Source of the DNA: Nitrososphaerota archaeon | Lineage (GTDB): Archaea; Thermoproteota; Nitrososphaeria; Nitrososphaerales; Nitrosopumilaceae | Direction: 5' to 3' | NCBI GenBank assembly: GCA_028867595.1 | Contig: JAGWGB010000004.1 | Coordinates: 39,929 to 103,928, forward strand | DNA length: 64,000 bases | Shown: in pieces, positions 25,499 through 34,699 of the stretch | Numbering within the stretch: the stretch's first letter is position 1 | Layout: the number at the start of each line of letters is the position of its first letter | The notes under the pieces: generated by a model | The model's database searches: none | What the model saw: the letters and a program-made list of their open reading frames with translations, nothing else | What the model was told of the DNA's origin: nothing | Translations under genes and position numbers: made by a program

Positions 25499-28426
25499 AT
25501 GACTTTTCCAAATAGCTTAAAAATAATTTTAATTATATTTGCAGCCACATCGATTCTAGTCATTTCGTCCATACCGAATTCTTATGAGCACGCCTATATC
25601 TCAAGCAGCACACCAAACGCACTTGAATCACTTTCATCTTCTCCATCTGAGGTAGATGTTGTTTTCAGTGATCCTGTCGATATAACGTATAGCCATATTC
25701 AGATCATTGATCCAAATGGAAATCAGGTCCAGAATAATGATTTGCACTATACAAATTCAGACCACACCGGTTTGGGTATATCGTTAAAGTCTGGAATCCC
25801 AAATGGGGTCTATACAGTATCTACCAAAGTTTTAGATCAAACAGATGGGCATGTAACCACACCTGGATTTGTATTCGGCGTAAATGCCAAAGTATCGCAG
25901 AATTTACAACCATCGTCAAACATTGCAGATGAAGTATCAATACCTGATGCTATTGCTAGATTTCCTACACTAGTAGGACAAGTAATTGTAGTGGGAGTGG
26001 CTGCAGCAGCGTTGTGGCTCTGGGGACCAGCAACAAATGTGCAATGGCTACGTGAGGCTATCTCGGAAAGCAGGAAGCTAATTGATAAAAAAATGGCAAG
26101 CTGGGCATTGATAGGATCTATACTTCTCATTGTTTCAGACTTTGGGATGATACTTGCTGAAGCAAATGCTATAGGAAGCGGATTAGATAACGCGCTTGCA
26201 ACTAAGTTTGGCAGTACAGTGATTTTACGATTGATAATATCTGCTATACTTCTTGGATTATCTGTTCTAGTCTACCTTAGGGCACGAAATGGGAATAAAA
26301 TTCCTCATTTTTTTGTTTGGTCGCTTTTCATAATTGGCATTGCGGCACTATTCACAACAAGCCTTGTCGGTCACGGAGCTGCTGTTGGAGGATGGGGTGC
26401 TACATTGCTCGACTTTGTACATAATGTAGTTGCTTCCTTGTGGATTGGCGGTATATTTTATCTCGCATTTCTAGTATTTCCTGTACTCAAACAATTGAAA
26501 AACAGCCGAACATTTCTTTCGGTGACATCGCTTTTAATTCCTAGATTTTCTACTTTGACTATATTTTTACTTGGTGTGGTTGCAGTGACTGGCCCGTTCT
26601 TATTGTATTTACTTGAAAATGACCTGTCACTTACACTTGCATCCACATACGGAAAAATACTGATAGTGAAACTCTTGCTTGCAGCTGTTATGATATCTAT
26701 TGGTGCATACACTCAACTTGTAACCCACAAAAAAATATCGAAACTACTTGGCGTGGCTGTAGAATCAAACGGCATCTCACATTCTGAAGCGTCATCACTT
26801 GAGTCAAAATCATATAAAATTATAAAAATTGAAGCAATATTGGGTATGGCATTACTTGCTTCTGTTGCAGTTCTTACCAATTCGGGAACTCCTGGTAACG
26901 AGTTCCCAAATCAACAAAATGTGATGCCAAATGTATTTGCGATAACACCACTTGGTGACATGCAAGGCAACATCTTTGCGGATTCCAAGACTGTAGATGG
27001 AAATAACGTGACAATGACTATTACGCCATTTGGACTTGGAAATAACAACTTTACAGTAACATTTGTTGATTCATCGATGCAGCAACTAGATATGAAATCT
27101 GCTGAATTAGTGTTCACACAGGTCGATAATGGCATATCTCTACCAAAAATTGATATGCGAAAAACAGGAATGGGGACATTTTCTGCAAATGTACCTTTTG
27201 GCATTGGTGGAAATTGGGAAGCTGCAGTAAACGGGTTTCAAAATCATGCCAACTCTACGGAACTTGCAACCATGTTTGATTTTTATCTAAAACCAAATCT
27301 GAATCAACTCTCCTTTAACATGACTGAATATCCTCTTCCCGGAAATACCTCTCTCCCGTTATATCCTGTGTATGATAAGAGTAGAGATACTGTATGGGTC
27401 AGCGATTCTAAAATATCATCTGGAAGAATATTTGGGTTTGATCTGAAATCTAAACAATTTACCGAACACAAGATCAATGGTACAAACATAGTGACATGGA
27501 TGACTCTGGACGCTAAAAATGACATATGGTATGTTGATCCACTCAGCAAAATTCTAGGCAATTATAATCCAAGTGACAACACCGACAAACAATACCCAAT
27601 TCCAATACCTGCAGGAGGAATAGTATCGGGCTTGACACTGGATAAAATGAACAACCTTTGGTTAATTGTGGCAAATCAGGATGAGATACTAAAATTTGAC
27701 TCCCAGTCGGGGTCATTTACTACACTTAGTTTACCTCAGGGTGCAGAGCCACTTGGAATAACAGTAGCACAAGATTCCGGATTGGTGTGGATTGCAGAAA
27801 GTGGTTCTGGCAAGATTGCAGAAGTTGACCCTACAAGCAATACCATAATACAACATGATCCGAAAATAAATGCGACGCAAGCAGATCTAACCTCTATCAT
27901 TGAGAACCCAAGTAATGGGATAGTATATGTGACAGAACATGAAGGTCACGGTCTTCTTGTGTTCAATTCGCTCATCAACCTTTTCAAGCAATATCCATTA
28001 GATCCTGATCCATCAAATCTTCCATTTGGAATGTCCATTGATAACAATGGACATCTCTGGATAGCACAGCATACCTATGACAAAATAGCTGTGATGGACC
28101 CAAGCAGCGGACAATATGTACAAATCGATATCCCGTCAAAAAACTCGTTTACACAATGGCTAGTTCTTACTGATAAGGGAGTGGTAGCTGCAGAACAGAG
28201 AGCGCACTCACTTGGTTTGATAACAGAGAGTGTGTCAAACGAAGCATCTTCTAATATCTCTACTAATGCAGCTGTTTTTAATTATGGCATAAGCTATGCT
28301 GGAATTGTGACTCCGTTTATTGCAGGGTTTGTAGTTATCTCATCATTTTTCTACACTAAAACCAAGTCTGATCTTGACAGCAGCATAAAAAACGTACAAA
28401 AGCTCAGCTCTGGTGGCATACCATGA
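25499..28426 (+). CDS. CopC-CopD-beta-propeller fusion protein
   Basis: 975 residues. After a signal peptide the mature chain begins with His (EHAYISSSTPNAL), as in CopC where the N-terminal His binds Cu(II); a second typical piece is T-D-G-H-V-T-T-P-G. Residues about 150-450 hold eight or so membrane helices of the CopD type with LVGHGAAVGGWG and ASLWIGGIFYLAFLV. From about 600 to 930 follows a Vgb/SMP-30-like propeller (repeats W-x-x-D, D-K-M-N-N-L-W, G-H-L-W-I-A), and a last membrane helix closes the protein. CopC-CopD moves or binds copper; the extracellular propeller is an unusual addition. Copper matters here because ammonia monooxygenase is a copper enzyme. Confidence 0.85.
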   Translation: MTFPNSLKIILIIFAATSILVISSIPNSYEHAYISSSTPNALESLSSSPSEVDVVFSDPVDITYSHIQIIDPNGNQVQNNDLHYTNSDHTGLGISLKSGIPNGVYTVSTKVLDQTDGHVTTPGFVFGVNAKVSQNLQPSSNIADEVSIPDAIARFPTLVGQVIVVGVAAAALWLWGPATNVQWLREAISESRKLIDKKMASWALIGSILLIVSDFGMILAEANAIGSGLDNALATKFGSTVILRLIISAILLGLSVLVYLRARNGNKIPHFFVWSLFIIGIAALFTTSLVGHGAAVGGWGATLLDFVHNVVASLWIGGIFYLAFLVFPVLKQLKNSRTFLSVTSLLIPRFSTLTIFLLGVVAVTGPFLLYLLENDLSLTLASTYGKILIVKLLLAAVMISIGAYTQLVTHKKISKLLGVAVESNGISHSEASSLESKSYKIIKIEAILGMALLASVAVLTNSGTPGNEFPNQQNVMPNVFAITPLGDMQGNIFADSKTVDGNNVTMTITPFGLGNNNFTVTFVDSSMQQLDMKSAELVFTQVDNGISLPKIDMRKTGMGTFSANVPFGIGGNWEAAVNGFQNHANSTELATMFDFYLKPNLNQLSFNMTEYPLPGNTSLPLYPVYDKSRDTVWVSDSKISSGRIFGFDLKSKQFTEHKINGTNIVTWMTLDAKNDIWYVDPLSKILGNYNPSDNTDKQYPIPIPAGGIVSGLTLDKMNNLWLIVANQDEILKFDSQSGSFTTLSLPQGAEPLGITVAQDSGLVWIAESGSGKIAEVDPTSNTIIQHDPKINATQADLTSIIENPSNGIVYVTEHEGHGLLVFNSLINLFKQYPLDPDPSNLPFGMSIDNNGHLWIAQHTYDKIAVMDPSSGQYVQIDIPSKNSFTQWLVLTDKGVVAAEQRAHSLGLITESVSNEASSNISTNAAVFNYGISYAGIVTPFIAGFVVISSFFYTKTKSDLDSSIKNVQKLSSGGIP

Positions 28427-28483
28427 TGCGTTCTGCCGTTGTACCAAAAGACATTTTATACGAAGAAAAAAAGTGATCTGCAA

Positions 28484-29197
28484 ATGAGAAAGAATCTTTT
28501 TGTTGCAATACTGTTGGTGTCTCTTCTTGTAATTCCTATGGTATCTCACTATGCAAGTGCGCACGTAGAAAAAACCTTTGGCGATATATCAGTCAAAGTA
28601 GGGATGATAAGTGAACCGCCACTTGTTGGAGATACAAACGAAATTCAAATTTGGTTGGATACTGTATCTGGAAATGCCACGACACCGATAAGCCAGACTG
28701 GGCTTGACAACGTAAACGTCATAGTAACATATGGCGGACTACAAAAAACATTGCAATTTACCCCAAGTGATGACACACCAGATGAATATGATACCACAAT
28801 AATTCCTGCAAAAGTCGGTTCGTATCAGGTAGTTATGAATGGAACCATAAATGGTCAGACAATCAACGCCGCATTCCCATTGGATGAAGTAGAAGACAAG
28901 AGCAAATATTATTTTCCTCCTGGAGTAATTCCATCTTCAACTGGAACTACATCTTCATCACCAACAACACAAACTAGTGTCAATCCACAAATCATAAACC
29001 AGCTATCTGATGAGATTGGAAAGGCAGCAAATGATGCTAATATTGCCGCACAAGGGTATGCTAACGTTGCTAAATCATTTGAAGAAGTAAAGAATACTAC
29101 TGACATGTTGTTCATGGTCAGTGTTACAAGTATTGGGGTAGGCATAGCTGGCATTGTAATCGCAGTAGTGGCAATAACTCGAAAAAATCGAGTCTGA
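28484..29197 (+). CDS. Exported YtkA/FixH-like beta domain with C-terminal anchor
   Basis: 237 residues: signal peptide ending at ASAHV, a beta-sandwich domain (EIQIWLDTVSGNATT, NVIVTYGGLQKTLQF, GSYQVVMNGTINGQ), a Ser/Thr-rich linker, a helical stretch (ANIAAQGYANVAKSFEEVKN) and a C-terminal membrane helix with the tail TRKNRV. It follows the CopC-CopD fusion after 57 bp, and the mature start A-H-V-E-K resembles copper-binding N termini. ATG 28484 lies about 28 nt below CATTTTATAC (28450-28459). Confidence 0.7.
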   Translation: MRKNLFVAILLVSLLVIPMVSHYASAHVEKTFGDISVKVGMISEPPLVGDTNEIQIWLDTVSGNATTPISQTGLDNVNVIVTYGGLQKTLQFTPSDDTPDEYDTTIIPAKVGSYQVVMNGTINGQTINAAFPLDEVEDKSKYYFPPGVIPSSTGTTSSSPTTQTSVNPQIINQLSDEIGKAANDANIAAQGYANVAKSFEEVKNTTDMLFMVSVTSIGVGIAGIVIAVVAITRKNRV

Positions 29198-29261
29198 TCT
29201 TACCTGGATAGGCAATGTACCAAAATATTTTAAAATGATATCATACACCAATCATGCTGGC

Positions 29262-30164
29262 ATGAAAAAAATAGCATCTGTATCAATAATGCTCATCCTG
29301 TTTAGTGGTATGTTAGTGGTCCATCCTGCATTTGCCCACAACTTTGTTCAAAATTCCGATGCTGACTTGATTGCAAAAATTCAGGAATTTAAGATAGAAT
29401 CCAAGATGATAGCAAATAATATTTCAAACAACACACTGGCTCAATGGCATATATCAAAAAGCCAAGAGTACTGGGGTGGCAATGAATCTGCGGCTCTTTC
29501 ACAAAAAGATTCAAGCCTTGCAAATCAGATATCTGCATCAATAGGAGATCTTTATTCGCTTGCACAAGCGCAAAATGCCAACTCTACTATTGCCAATCAA
29601 AAAGCAGATGCAATAAATCAACTATTGGACCAGGCAGAATCTGAAGAGATTAGCACGTCATCTCAAGGTAATGCCACGGTACAGGCCTTGGCACTAGTTG
29701 GAGTAATAACGGAGGTCCTAAAAGATTATGGTGATGCAATAGGATCAAATGTTGATCTTACAAACATGGATAACATGAATGCATCATCTACTGGAAGCAT
29801 GCAAAGCATGTCAGGAATGTCCATGTCAAAAACACCAATTGTTAATATGGCTGCATATCAAAGCGCACAAGCCCTTACAGATGTATCACAAACCATGCTT
29901 GGCAATTTGCAGACCATTGCGCCATCTGATGCCTCGCCTTATCTTGTCAAAGCAGGAACTGCCCTTGGTGCACTCAAACAAAAAATAGATGCTCAAGGGT
30001 CTGGGATGGACGTAATGACAATTGTGCATGTACAATGTCATCCAAATCTAATCGCTGCATTCAACATTGAAGCTGTACCTGAATTTCCAATGCCAATATT
30101 GCTTGTCATAGTGTCATTTGGGGGCATTGTTATCATGTCTAGAATGTTTTCAAAAAATAGGTAA
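29262..30164 (+). CDS. Secreted helical protein with PEFP-type anchor
   Basis: 300 residues: signal peptide ending at AFAHN, a mostly helical mature part rich in Ser, Asn and Gln, a Met-rich stretch (TNMDNMNASSTGSMQSMSGM, about residues 177-196) and the anchor VPEFPMPILLVIVSF with tail FSKNR. The methionine run, the His after the signal peptide and the position after the CopC-CopD fusion and YtkA-like gene suggest Cu(I) binding (inference). Start at 29262; ATG 29235 is possible. Confidence 0.65.
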   Translation: MKKIASVSIMLILFSGMLVVHPAFAHNFVQNSDADLIAKIQEFKIESKMIANNISNNTLAQWHISKSQEYWGGNESAALSQKDSSLANQISASIGDLYSLAQAQNANSTIANQKADAINQLLDQAESEEISTSSQGNATVQALALVGVITEVLKDYGDAIGSNVDLTNMDNMNASSTGSMQSMSGMSMSKTPIVNMAAYQSAQALTDVSQTMLGNLQTIAPSDASPYLVKAGTALGALKQKIDAQGSGMDVMTIVHVQCHPNLIAAFNIEAVPEFPMPILLVIVSFGGIVIMSRMFSKNR

Positions 30165-30306
30165 GTAATTTCGCTTGCGGTGTATCTGATTATGTGTGAC
30201 TAGGTTTGTAGTAAGGTAGTCACTTTATCAAATGGAAAACATGTGGTTACATGAGAGCAGGGAGATGGAAGAATCTGTCTACCCTTAAATAAGTAAAAGG
30301 CACATT

Positions 30307-31038
30307 ATGGTGTTAGACAAAATGGAAAAGATAGATACTGAGATCGAGGACAAGAAGGAAAAAGAGATATCGGTAGATGAAAAGACAGTGCAGTTAGTTA
30401 TTGATGAGTCCTCTGGAATCTCGCTTGATGATTTTCAAGAAAATGACAAAAAAGTTCTATCTATCTTGAACCAAGACAATGACTTGGCAGACAACCAATA
30501 CACATTCAATGGATTGGCGCGAAAACTAGGGATGCATCAACAAAGCCTTTCAAGATCTTTGCATAGACTAGAATCTTCTGGCTTGGTAGAAAAAAGCCAG
30601 ACAGGGTACAGATTAAGCAAGAACCTCAGGTCTGTTATGATAAAAAAATCCAGACTCGATCTTGAACACATTTCCAAAAAAATATCAAAGCAGAACATGA
30701 AATTTGTTCAGGTACTACAACTATACATTCCTGCTATCATAGAGGTTGAAGAAATTGTAAGCAAGCTAGTTGGCAAGTGGTTTGGAGATTTGCGCTGGAT
30801 AGGTTTGATCGAAGGAGACGGAGGCTATATCTTGCAATGGGCTAACGGTGACAAGTTTCAGGTAAACCTCAAGATTGTATCTCGATATGCTATCGTAGAG
30901 AGCAATGCAGTAGGTGACCTCGACAAGGCAGAATCCGTGATAAGTGCATACAGAATTTTTGAACAGATAGCCAAGGTATTTCAAAAGGTCAAGACTGGCA
31001 CAAGAAATGCCTTGGATTCTTTTAACCAATACAACTAG
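30307..31038 (+). CDS. Winged-helix transcriptional regulator
   Basis: 243 residues. A charged N terminus is followed by a wHTH (FNGLARKLGMHQQSLSRSLH, LESSGLVEKSQTGYRLSKN) and a C-terminal alpha-beta domain of about 120 residues with GKWFGDLRWIGLIEGDGGYI. ATG 30307 lies 25 nt below CCTTAAATAA (30283-30292), consistent with a leaderless mRNA. The effector is unknown. Converges on the gene at 31064. Confidence 0.7.
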   Translation: MVLDKMEKIDTEIEDKKEKEISVDEKTVQLVIDESSGISLDDFQENDKKVLSILNQDNDLADNQYTFNGLARKLGMHQQSLSRSLHRLESSGLVEKSQTGYRLSKNLRSVMIKKSRLDLEHISKKISKQNMKFVQVLQLYIPAIIEVEEIVSKLVGKWFGDLRWIGLIEGDGGYILQWANGDKFQVNLKIVSRYAIVESNAVGDLDKAESVISAYRIFEQIAKVFQKVKTGTRNALDSFNQYN

Positions 31039-31063
31039 ATAAAATCTCAATCAAACTAGCGTG

Positions 31064-31717
31064 TCAAGAATGCTTTTCATGGTTTGATATTGTCTCTAAT
31101 GCAGCCCGTTTTGCAGCCAAATCAGCTATTTTCTTGTTATCTGCACTTGCTATTATTATGACATCGTTGTTTTCTGGCTTTAATTTTTCAATAATCAAGG
31201 AAGTTAGTTTTTGATCCTTGACTGGAATGTCATAGCTCTTATCAGACGTGAAGATCTTGTTGTCTCTAAATACAAGTGTAGTAGCTCCGAGAGCTCCTAT
31301 CTTTATTGCGGCATCTCTTTGTTCGATGCCACTTCCAACCTCTTTTGCCAATCCCTTGACAAGTATGGCGTGATTGAATCTGCCTACTGTGATTGAGCAT
31401 TCTCTGATGTCTATCTCTGCTGGGATTGCGGTACTTATGTTTGAAAATAAGGTCTCTCCTTTGCCTGTTAGCCACATTCCTGCTTTGGATGTCTCGACAA
31501 GATTTTTCATCTTCAAGTGCTTTACCAATGTTTTGACCGAGCCCTCTCCTAACCCTATCTCGTCTATCAAAAGTGATCTGCTTGCTTTTTCATTATGATG
31601 CATTACCTGAAGTGTTTTGAATATGTGCGCAGTCTCAAAGGTCAAAACTCTGCTTGGATAATATCTTTCAGCTACTTTATCCAGCAGCTTGATTACATTA
31701 TGCATCTGTGGTTCCAT
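31064..31717 (-). CDS. DUF4443-type winged-helix protein
   Basis: 217 residues. The N-terminal wHTH (ASRSLLIDEIGLGEGSVKTL, LKMKNLVETSKAGMWLTGKG) leads into a C-terminal domain with G-R-F-N-H-A-I-L-V-K-G and I-K-I-G-A-L-G-A-T-T-L-V-F, the pattern I associate with DUF4443. These are archaeal proteins of unknown effector. It starts 24 bp downstream of the NiCoT permease stop on the same strand, so it may sense or regulate metal uptake. Confidence 0.7.
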   Translation of the reverse strand: MEPQMHNVIKLLDKVAERYYPSRVLTFETAHIFKTLQVMHHNEKASRSLLIDEIGLGEGSVKTLVKHLKMKNLVETSKAGMWLTGKGETLFSNISTAIPAEIDIRECSITVGRFNHAILVKGLAKEVGSGIEQRDAAIKIGALGATTLVFRDNKIFTSDKSYDIPVKDQKLTSLIIEKLKPENNDVIIIASADNKKIADLAAKRAALETISNHEKHS

Positions 31718-31739
31718 GATAGGCGGTTTTTATTTAATG

Positions 31740-32534
31740 TTAATTCATCACGCTTTCTGACTGTTTGTTTTTTCTCACGCGTGCATAGGTAAAAGTACAA
31801 ACAAGAACTCCTACTGCCAAGACAGGCCCGGTGTATTCGGGTATGATATCAGAACTACTCATACTCTCATAAAATGACGAAACTGCTAGTATTAGCGCAG
31901 TTGCACTCAATGCGTATGACAAATATCTAAAGCCAGTAGTACCTAATGTCTTGACAAAAGCTGCCCTGAACAGCACGCTGTCAAGCGTATCCATCGCTAC
32001 CATTCCTATTCCAAACACTGCTATCATTTCAAGTGCAGACTCTATTCCTCCTATTACTGTAGCAGCTGCAGATATTGCTATGGCGGAAAGCTGTGTTGCT
32101 GTATCAAAACTTAGTCCAAAAATTATTCCGACAACAAAAGATGAGCCCATAGTACCCATGAATTTGGTTCGTGGTAGAACTTTGCTTGCAAGTATGCCTG
32201 CTGCACTCTTGCCATGTTTTTTCATTGCATAGATATTCAGTATGCCAATAGCTCCGAGTACAGATGCTCCCATTATTCCTGTAAAAAGTGAAAATGTTCC
32301 GCCTTTATCGACAACACTTGCAGCAACAAACACAATGAGGATCATCTCGCCAAGAACTGATACCATATGTCCTGCACTAAATCCCGCCCCTACCCATCTG
32401 GAGCATTTGGCTGCATTATTGAATCGGATGAGATTGTCTATTGCTGTTATATGATCTACATCCAACGCATGACGAATTCCCATTGCAATTAGAGTCAGGC
32501 CAGTTATCAAAACTGCCCAAGAGATGTCTACCAT
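31740..32534 (-). CDS. Nickel/cobalt permease (NiCoT/HoxN family)
   Basis: 264 residues and about seven to eight membrane helices. The signature R-H-A-L-D-V-D-H-I-T-A-I-D-N in the second segment is the H-x4-D-H metal motif of HoxN/NixA; the second family motif appears as F-G-L-S-F-D-T-A-T. It imports Ni2+ or Co2+. Thaumarchaea make cobalamin, and some have urease, so both metals have uses; cobalt cannot be told from nickel here. A palindromic site 80-100 bp upstream suggests metal-responsive control. Confidence 0.85.
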   Translation of the reverse strand: MVDISWAVLITGLTLIAMGIRHALDVDHITAIDNLIRFNNAAKCSRWVGAGFSAGHMVSVLGEMILIVFVAASVVDKGGTFSLFTGIMGASVLGAIGILNIYAMKKHGKSAAGILASKVLPRTKFMGTMGSSFVVGIIFGLSFDTATQLSAIAISAAATVIGGIESALEMIAVFGIGMVAMDTLDSVLFRAAFVKTLGTTGFRYLSYALSATALILAVSSFYESMSSSDIIPEYTGPVLAVGVLVCTFTYARVRKNKQSESVMN

Positions 32535-32614
32535 GTTATGTACTCATCTCTTGGCTGTCTTGACAATTGACAACATTTTTCATGTCGTCATTCTGGAATT
32601 AAATTATTTAAATC

Positions 32615-32633
32615 GTTGGATAGTTTATCCAAC
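32615..32633. promoter_or_regulatory. Candidate metal-responsive operator of the NiCoT gene
   Basis: GTTGGATA and TATCCAAC form a perfect 8-bp inverted repeat with a 3-nt spacer. On the minus strand it sits directly upstream of a TATA box (RC of 32602-32612) that would serve the permease gene. Such placement next to BRE/TATA is usual for archaeal repressors (NikR- or DtxR-type). Confidence 0.5.
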
Positions 32634-32715
32634 ACATGCCTGCCCGTAAAAGACATGATTGAAAAATATGATGGAAAAACTACGGTTAGCATCGACTTTA
32701 AAAATAAAAAAAAAG

Positions 32716-33387
32716 TTAGTTTTGCTTCTCTAGTGGAAGCTTGTTGAATCGGTTCTCGCCTGCAGTCAAGATGCCTGTCTCGGCAATTGGTTTTTCTCCT
32801 AATGCTTTTTCCATTGCCTTTTTTGCCAGATCTATTGCTTGCTGCTGTGTCATGTCTGCACTATACTCCTTTGTTATCACATCAAGTGCTGTCTCTGATG
32901 CCTGACCTATGGCAAATCCGGAACCTCTGAAGAAAGTGCCGCTTGGGTCTACTTGGTACAACTGTATTCCGGTCTCGTCTGCACCTGCAATTATTATTGA
33001 TGCAGCTTGTGGTCTGACAGCATATGTGGTATAGTTGTGTAGGTATGTGCTGAGATGTTTTGCAAGAGAATCTGTGTCTATTGGAGTTTCGTATGTCAAT
33101 TTATGTTTCTGTGCTTCAAGTCTTAGAGTGTCAATCAACTGCAAGATGTCTCCAATGTATCCAGCACCTGTGGCACCAACATGATAGTCTATTGAGAATA
33201 TTTTCTCAGATGGCTCTATCAACGGATGCGTTGGCTTGATCTGACTTGAGAGCATGGCAAATTTTGGAGTCTTGATTCCTATTGTTGTTGACCCGCGACT
33301 TACTGCTTCTAATGCACTGTCAACAAGGACGAGTCTTCCTTGAGGTCCGTAAAACGGGAACCTTCCAGAGCTTGTCGATTCTGACAT
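32716..33387 (-). CDS. Proteasome alpha-type subunit, divergent
   Basis: 223 residues. The alpha-subunit opening is recognisable (Y-G-P-Q-G-R-L-V-L-V-D-S-A-L-E-A-V-S-R-G-S-T-T-I-G), but the residues before it are SSGRFPF rather than the usual Y-D-R-x-x-T-x-F-S, so the gate motif is altered. The later core (IFSIDYHVGATGAGYIGDIL, NYTTYAVRPQAASIIIAGAD, GSGFAIGQASETALDVITKE) is normal. Alpha rings form the outer gates of the 20S core. ATG 33387 directly abuts the beta gene stop, so the two are made from one message. Confidence 0.82.
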   Translation of the reverse strand: MSESTSSGRFPFYGPQGRLVLVDSALEAVSRGSTTIGIKTPKFAMLSSQIKPTHPLIEPSEKIFSIDYHVGATGAGYIGDILQLIDTLRLEAQKHKLTYETPIDTDSLAKHLSTYLHNYTTYAVRPQAASIIIAGADETGIQLYQVDPSGTFFRGSGFAIGQASETALDVITKEYSADMTQQQAIDLAKKAMEKALGEKPIAETGILTAGENRFNKLPLEKQN

Positions 33388-33963
33388 TTATGCCACGACC
33401 TCCTTTGATATGGATGGGATTGCTAACACATCAATGCCGTTGCCAGACCCTGGATCTCGCTCCATGGCAGCAGATACTGCGCGAGAGGCAATCTCTTTTG
33501 CTTGCTCGTTTTTGATGTCTTTTTTGTATAGGCTTTCAAGTACGCCGTATGCAATGGGTGAGCCAGAACCTGACGACGCAAAGTCTTCTTCTGTAATCGC
33601 TCCACTCATGTCAGCTGCATAGACATGAGAGCCATGCTGGTCTACTCCTGCCACAAGTAACTCCACATAATATGGCTGGTAGTTTCTCAAACCGGAATAT
33701 GCTAGATTTGCAATCAATCTAGTAGACTCTTTTACAGTTAGAGGGAATCCCCTTCTGAGTTCCATGAGCCTTCTCTCGGCCTTTGCTACCTTGATTATGT
33801 ATTCTGCATCGGAGAGCTGTCCTGCAATTGCAACTGCTAACGTCTCGTCTATCTTTGCAATTTTTTGGACTATTTTTGATCCGATGAAGAATCCTTTGCT
33901 TGCTCTTTTATCTGAGCCCAAGACCACTCCATCTCTTGTCTTGATTCCTACTATTGTTGTCAT
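33388..33963 (-). CDS. psmB: Proteasome beta subunit
   Basis: 191 residues. Met1 is followed at once by T-T-I-V-G-I, so removal of Met exposes the catalytic Thr1 without a propeptide. Counting from that Thr, Asp17 (G-S-D-K-R) and Lys33 (V-Q-K-I) are in place, and the A-S-S-G-S-G-S-P motif near 130 and D-P-G-S-G-N-G-I-D near 170 complete the active site. An active protease subunit of the 20S core. First gene of a beta-alpha pair. Confidence 0.93.
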   Translation of the reverse strand: MTTIVGIKTRDGVVLGSDKRASKGFFIGSKIVQKIAKIDETLAVAIAGQLSDAEYIIKVAKAERRLMELRRGFPLTVKESTRLIANLAYSGLRNYQPYYVELLVAGVDQHGSHVYAADMSGAITEEDFASSGSGSPIAYGVLESLYKKDIKNEQAKEIASRAVSAAMERDPGSGNGIDVLAIPSISKEVVA

Positions 33964-34032
33964 GATGTCATTACGACAGCAGGGGATTAATTGACTAACA
34001 ATACTGTAAAACCGGTCACAAAAATGAGAAGA

Positions 34033-34164
34033 TCAGGCTACCAAAGGGGCCCCACATTTGGAGCATCTTACCTGAAACATCTTGAGATAGACCTCTCCCT
34101 TGGTGTCGACATCTACGCATTGCTTGCCACCCTCTTTGCAAATATGGCAAAATTCTTTTCTCAT
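34033..34164 (-). CDS. Small zinc-ribbon protein
   Basis: 43 residues with C-H-I-C near the N terminus and C-S-K-C-G near the C terminus, the two knuckles of a zinc ribbon, and another Cys at Q-C-V-D. ATG 34164 lies about 24 nt below CTTTATTACTT on the minus strand (plus 34184-34194), so it is leaderless. It stands between the proteasome operon (69 bp away) and short plus-strand genes. Possibly a nucleic-acid or protein-binding adaptor. Confidence 0.65.
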   Translation of the reverse strand: MRKEFCHICKEGGKQCVDVDTKGEVYLKMFQVRCSKCGAPLVA

Positions 34165-34397
34165 GTATATTATTGGTCAAGCAAAGTAATAAAGCTCATT
34201 GTGTGACAATAGAAAACGCAAAAATAGAAAACCTCTGCTTTGTATTGGATTTGTTTGTCTCGGGTTTTGTTGTATGCCTGAGAATACTGCATATTGGATT
34301 TGTCTGTCAAAGAATGGGATGCTAAAACCATGTTTAGCTTGGAGTAAATTTCAATAAAACACGAAAGAAATTAAAAGAAAGTTACCAATGGATACCT

Positions 34398-34604
34398 GTG
34401 CGCGACATAAATGAGATAATGCCAAAAATCCCAAACATGAGGTGGGGCGCTCTAACAAACAGGCCTCCAACCAATGACAAAGTGCGAGAAATGAATGCAA
34501 TGTTCCCGCATGACGGTAGGTGGCATACTGTATTTGAAGAGGAAAAACAGGTCTTCGTTGACGGTGTGCGCATATGGAAAAAAGATCCAGAATCGTGGAC
34601 ATGA
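34398..34604 (+). CDS. Small hypothetical protein
   Basis: 68 residues with a natural composition (MRWGALTNRPPTNDKVREMN, FPHDGRWHTVFEEEKQVFVD) and four tryptophans. GTG 34398 is about 26-30 nt below an AT-rich box (34367-34375); ATG 34419 is the alternative. No family recognised. Confidence 0.5.
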   Translation: MRDINEIMPKIPNMRWGALTNRPPTNDKVREMNAMFPHDGRWHTVFEEEKQVFVDGVRIWKKDPESWT

Positions 34605-34699
34605 GTTTTAGGCGTATTTTTATGTTATATGCGATCAATTCCATGGCTGTGAATATTCCATAGAATTAAATCTCCTTTTCAAAATTGCCATGCTAAGAA

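Noticed and set aside
32636..32746. Short plus-strand frames beginning ATG 32636 and ATG 32655
   Set aside because: 8 and about 30 codons, no family texture, overlapping the end of the convergent proteasome gene. The ATG 32636 happens to fit a leaderless spacing but leads to a stop after 8 residues.
33991..34206. 71-residue plus-strand frame opposite the small zinc ribbon
   Set aside because: It is the antisense of a better gene on the minus strand with CxxC motifs and a TATA box.
34201..34397. Direct repeat of TATTGGATTTGT with a similar flank, twice within 60 bp
   Set aside because: Only two imperfect copies and no spacer regularity; not a CRISPR array and no gene function is suggested.
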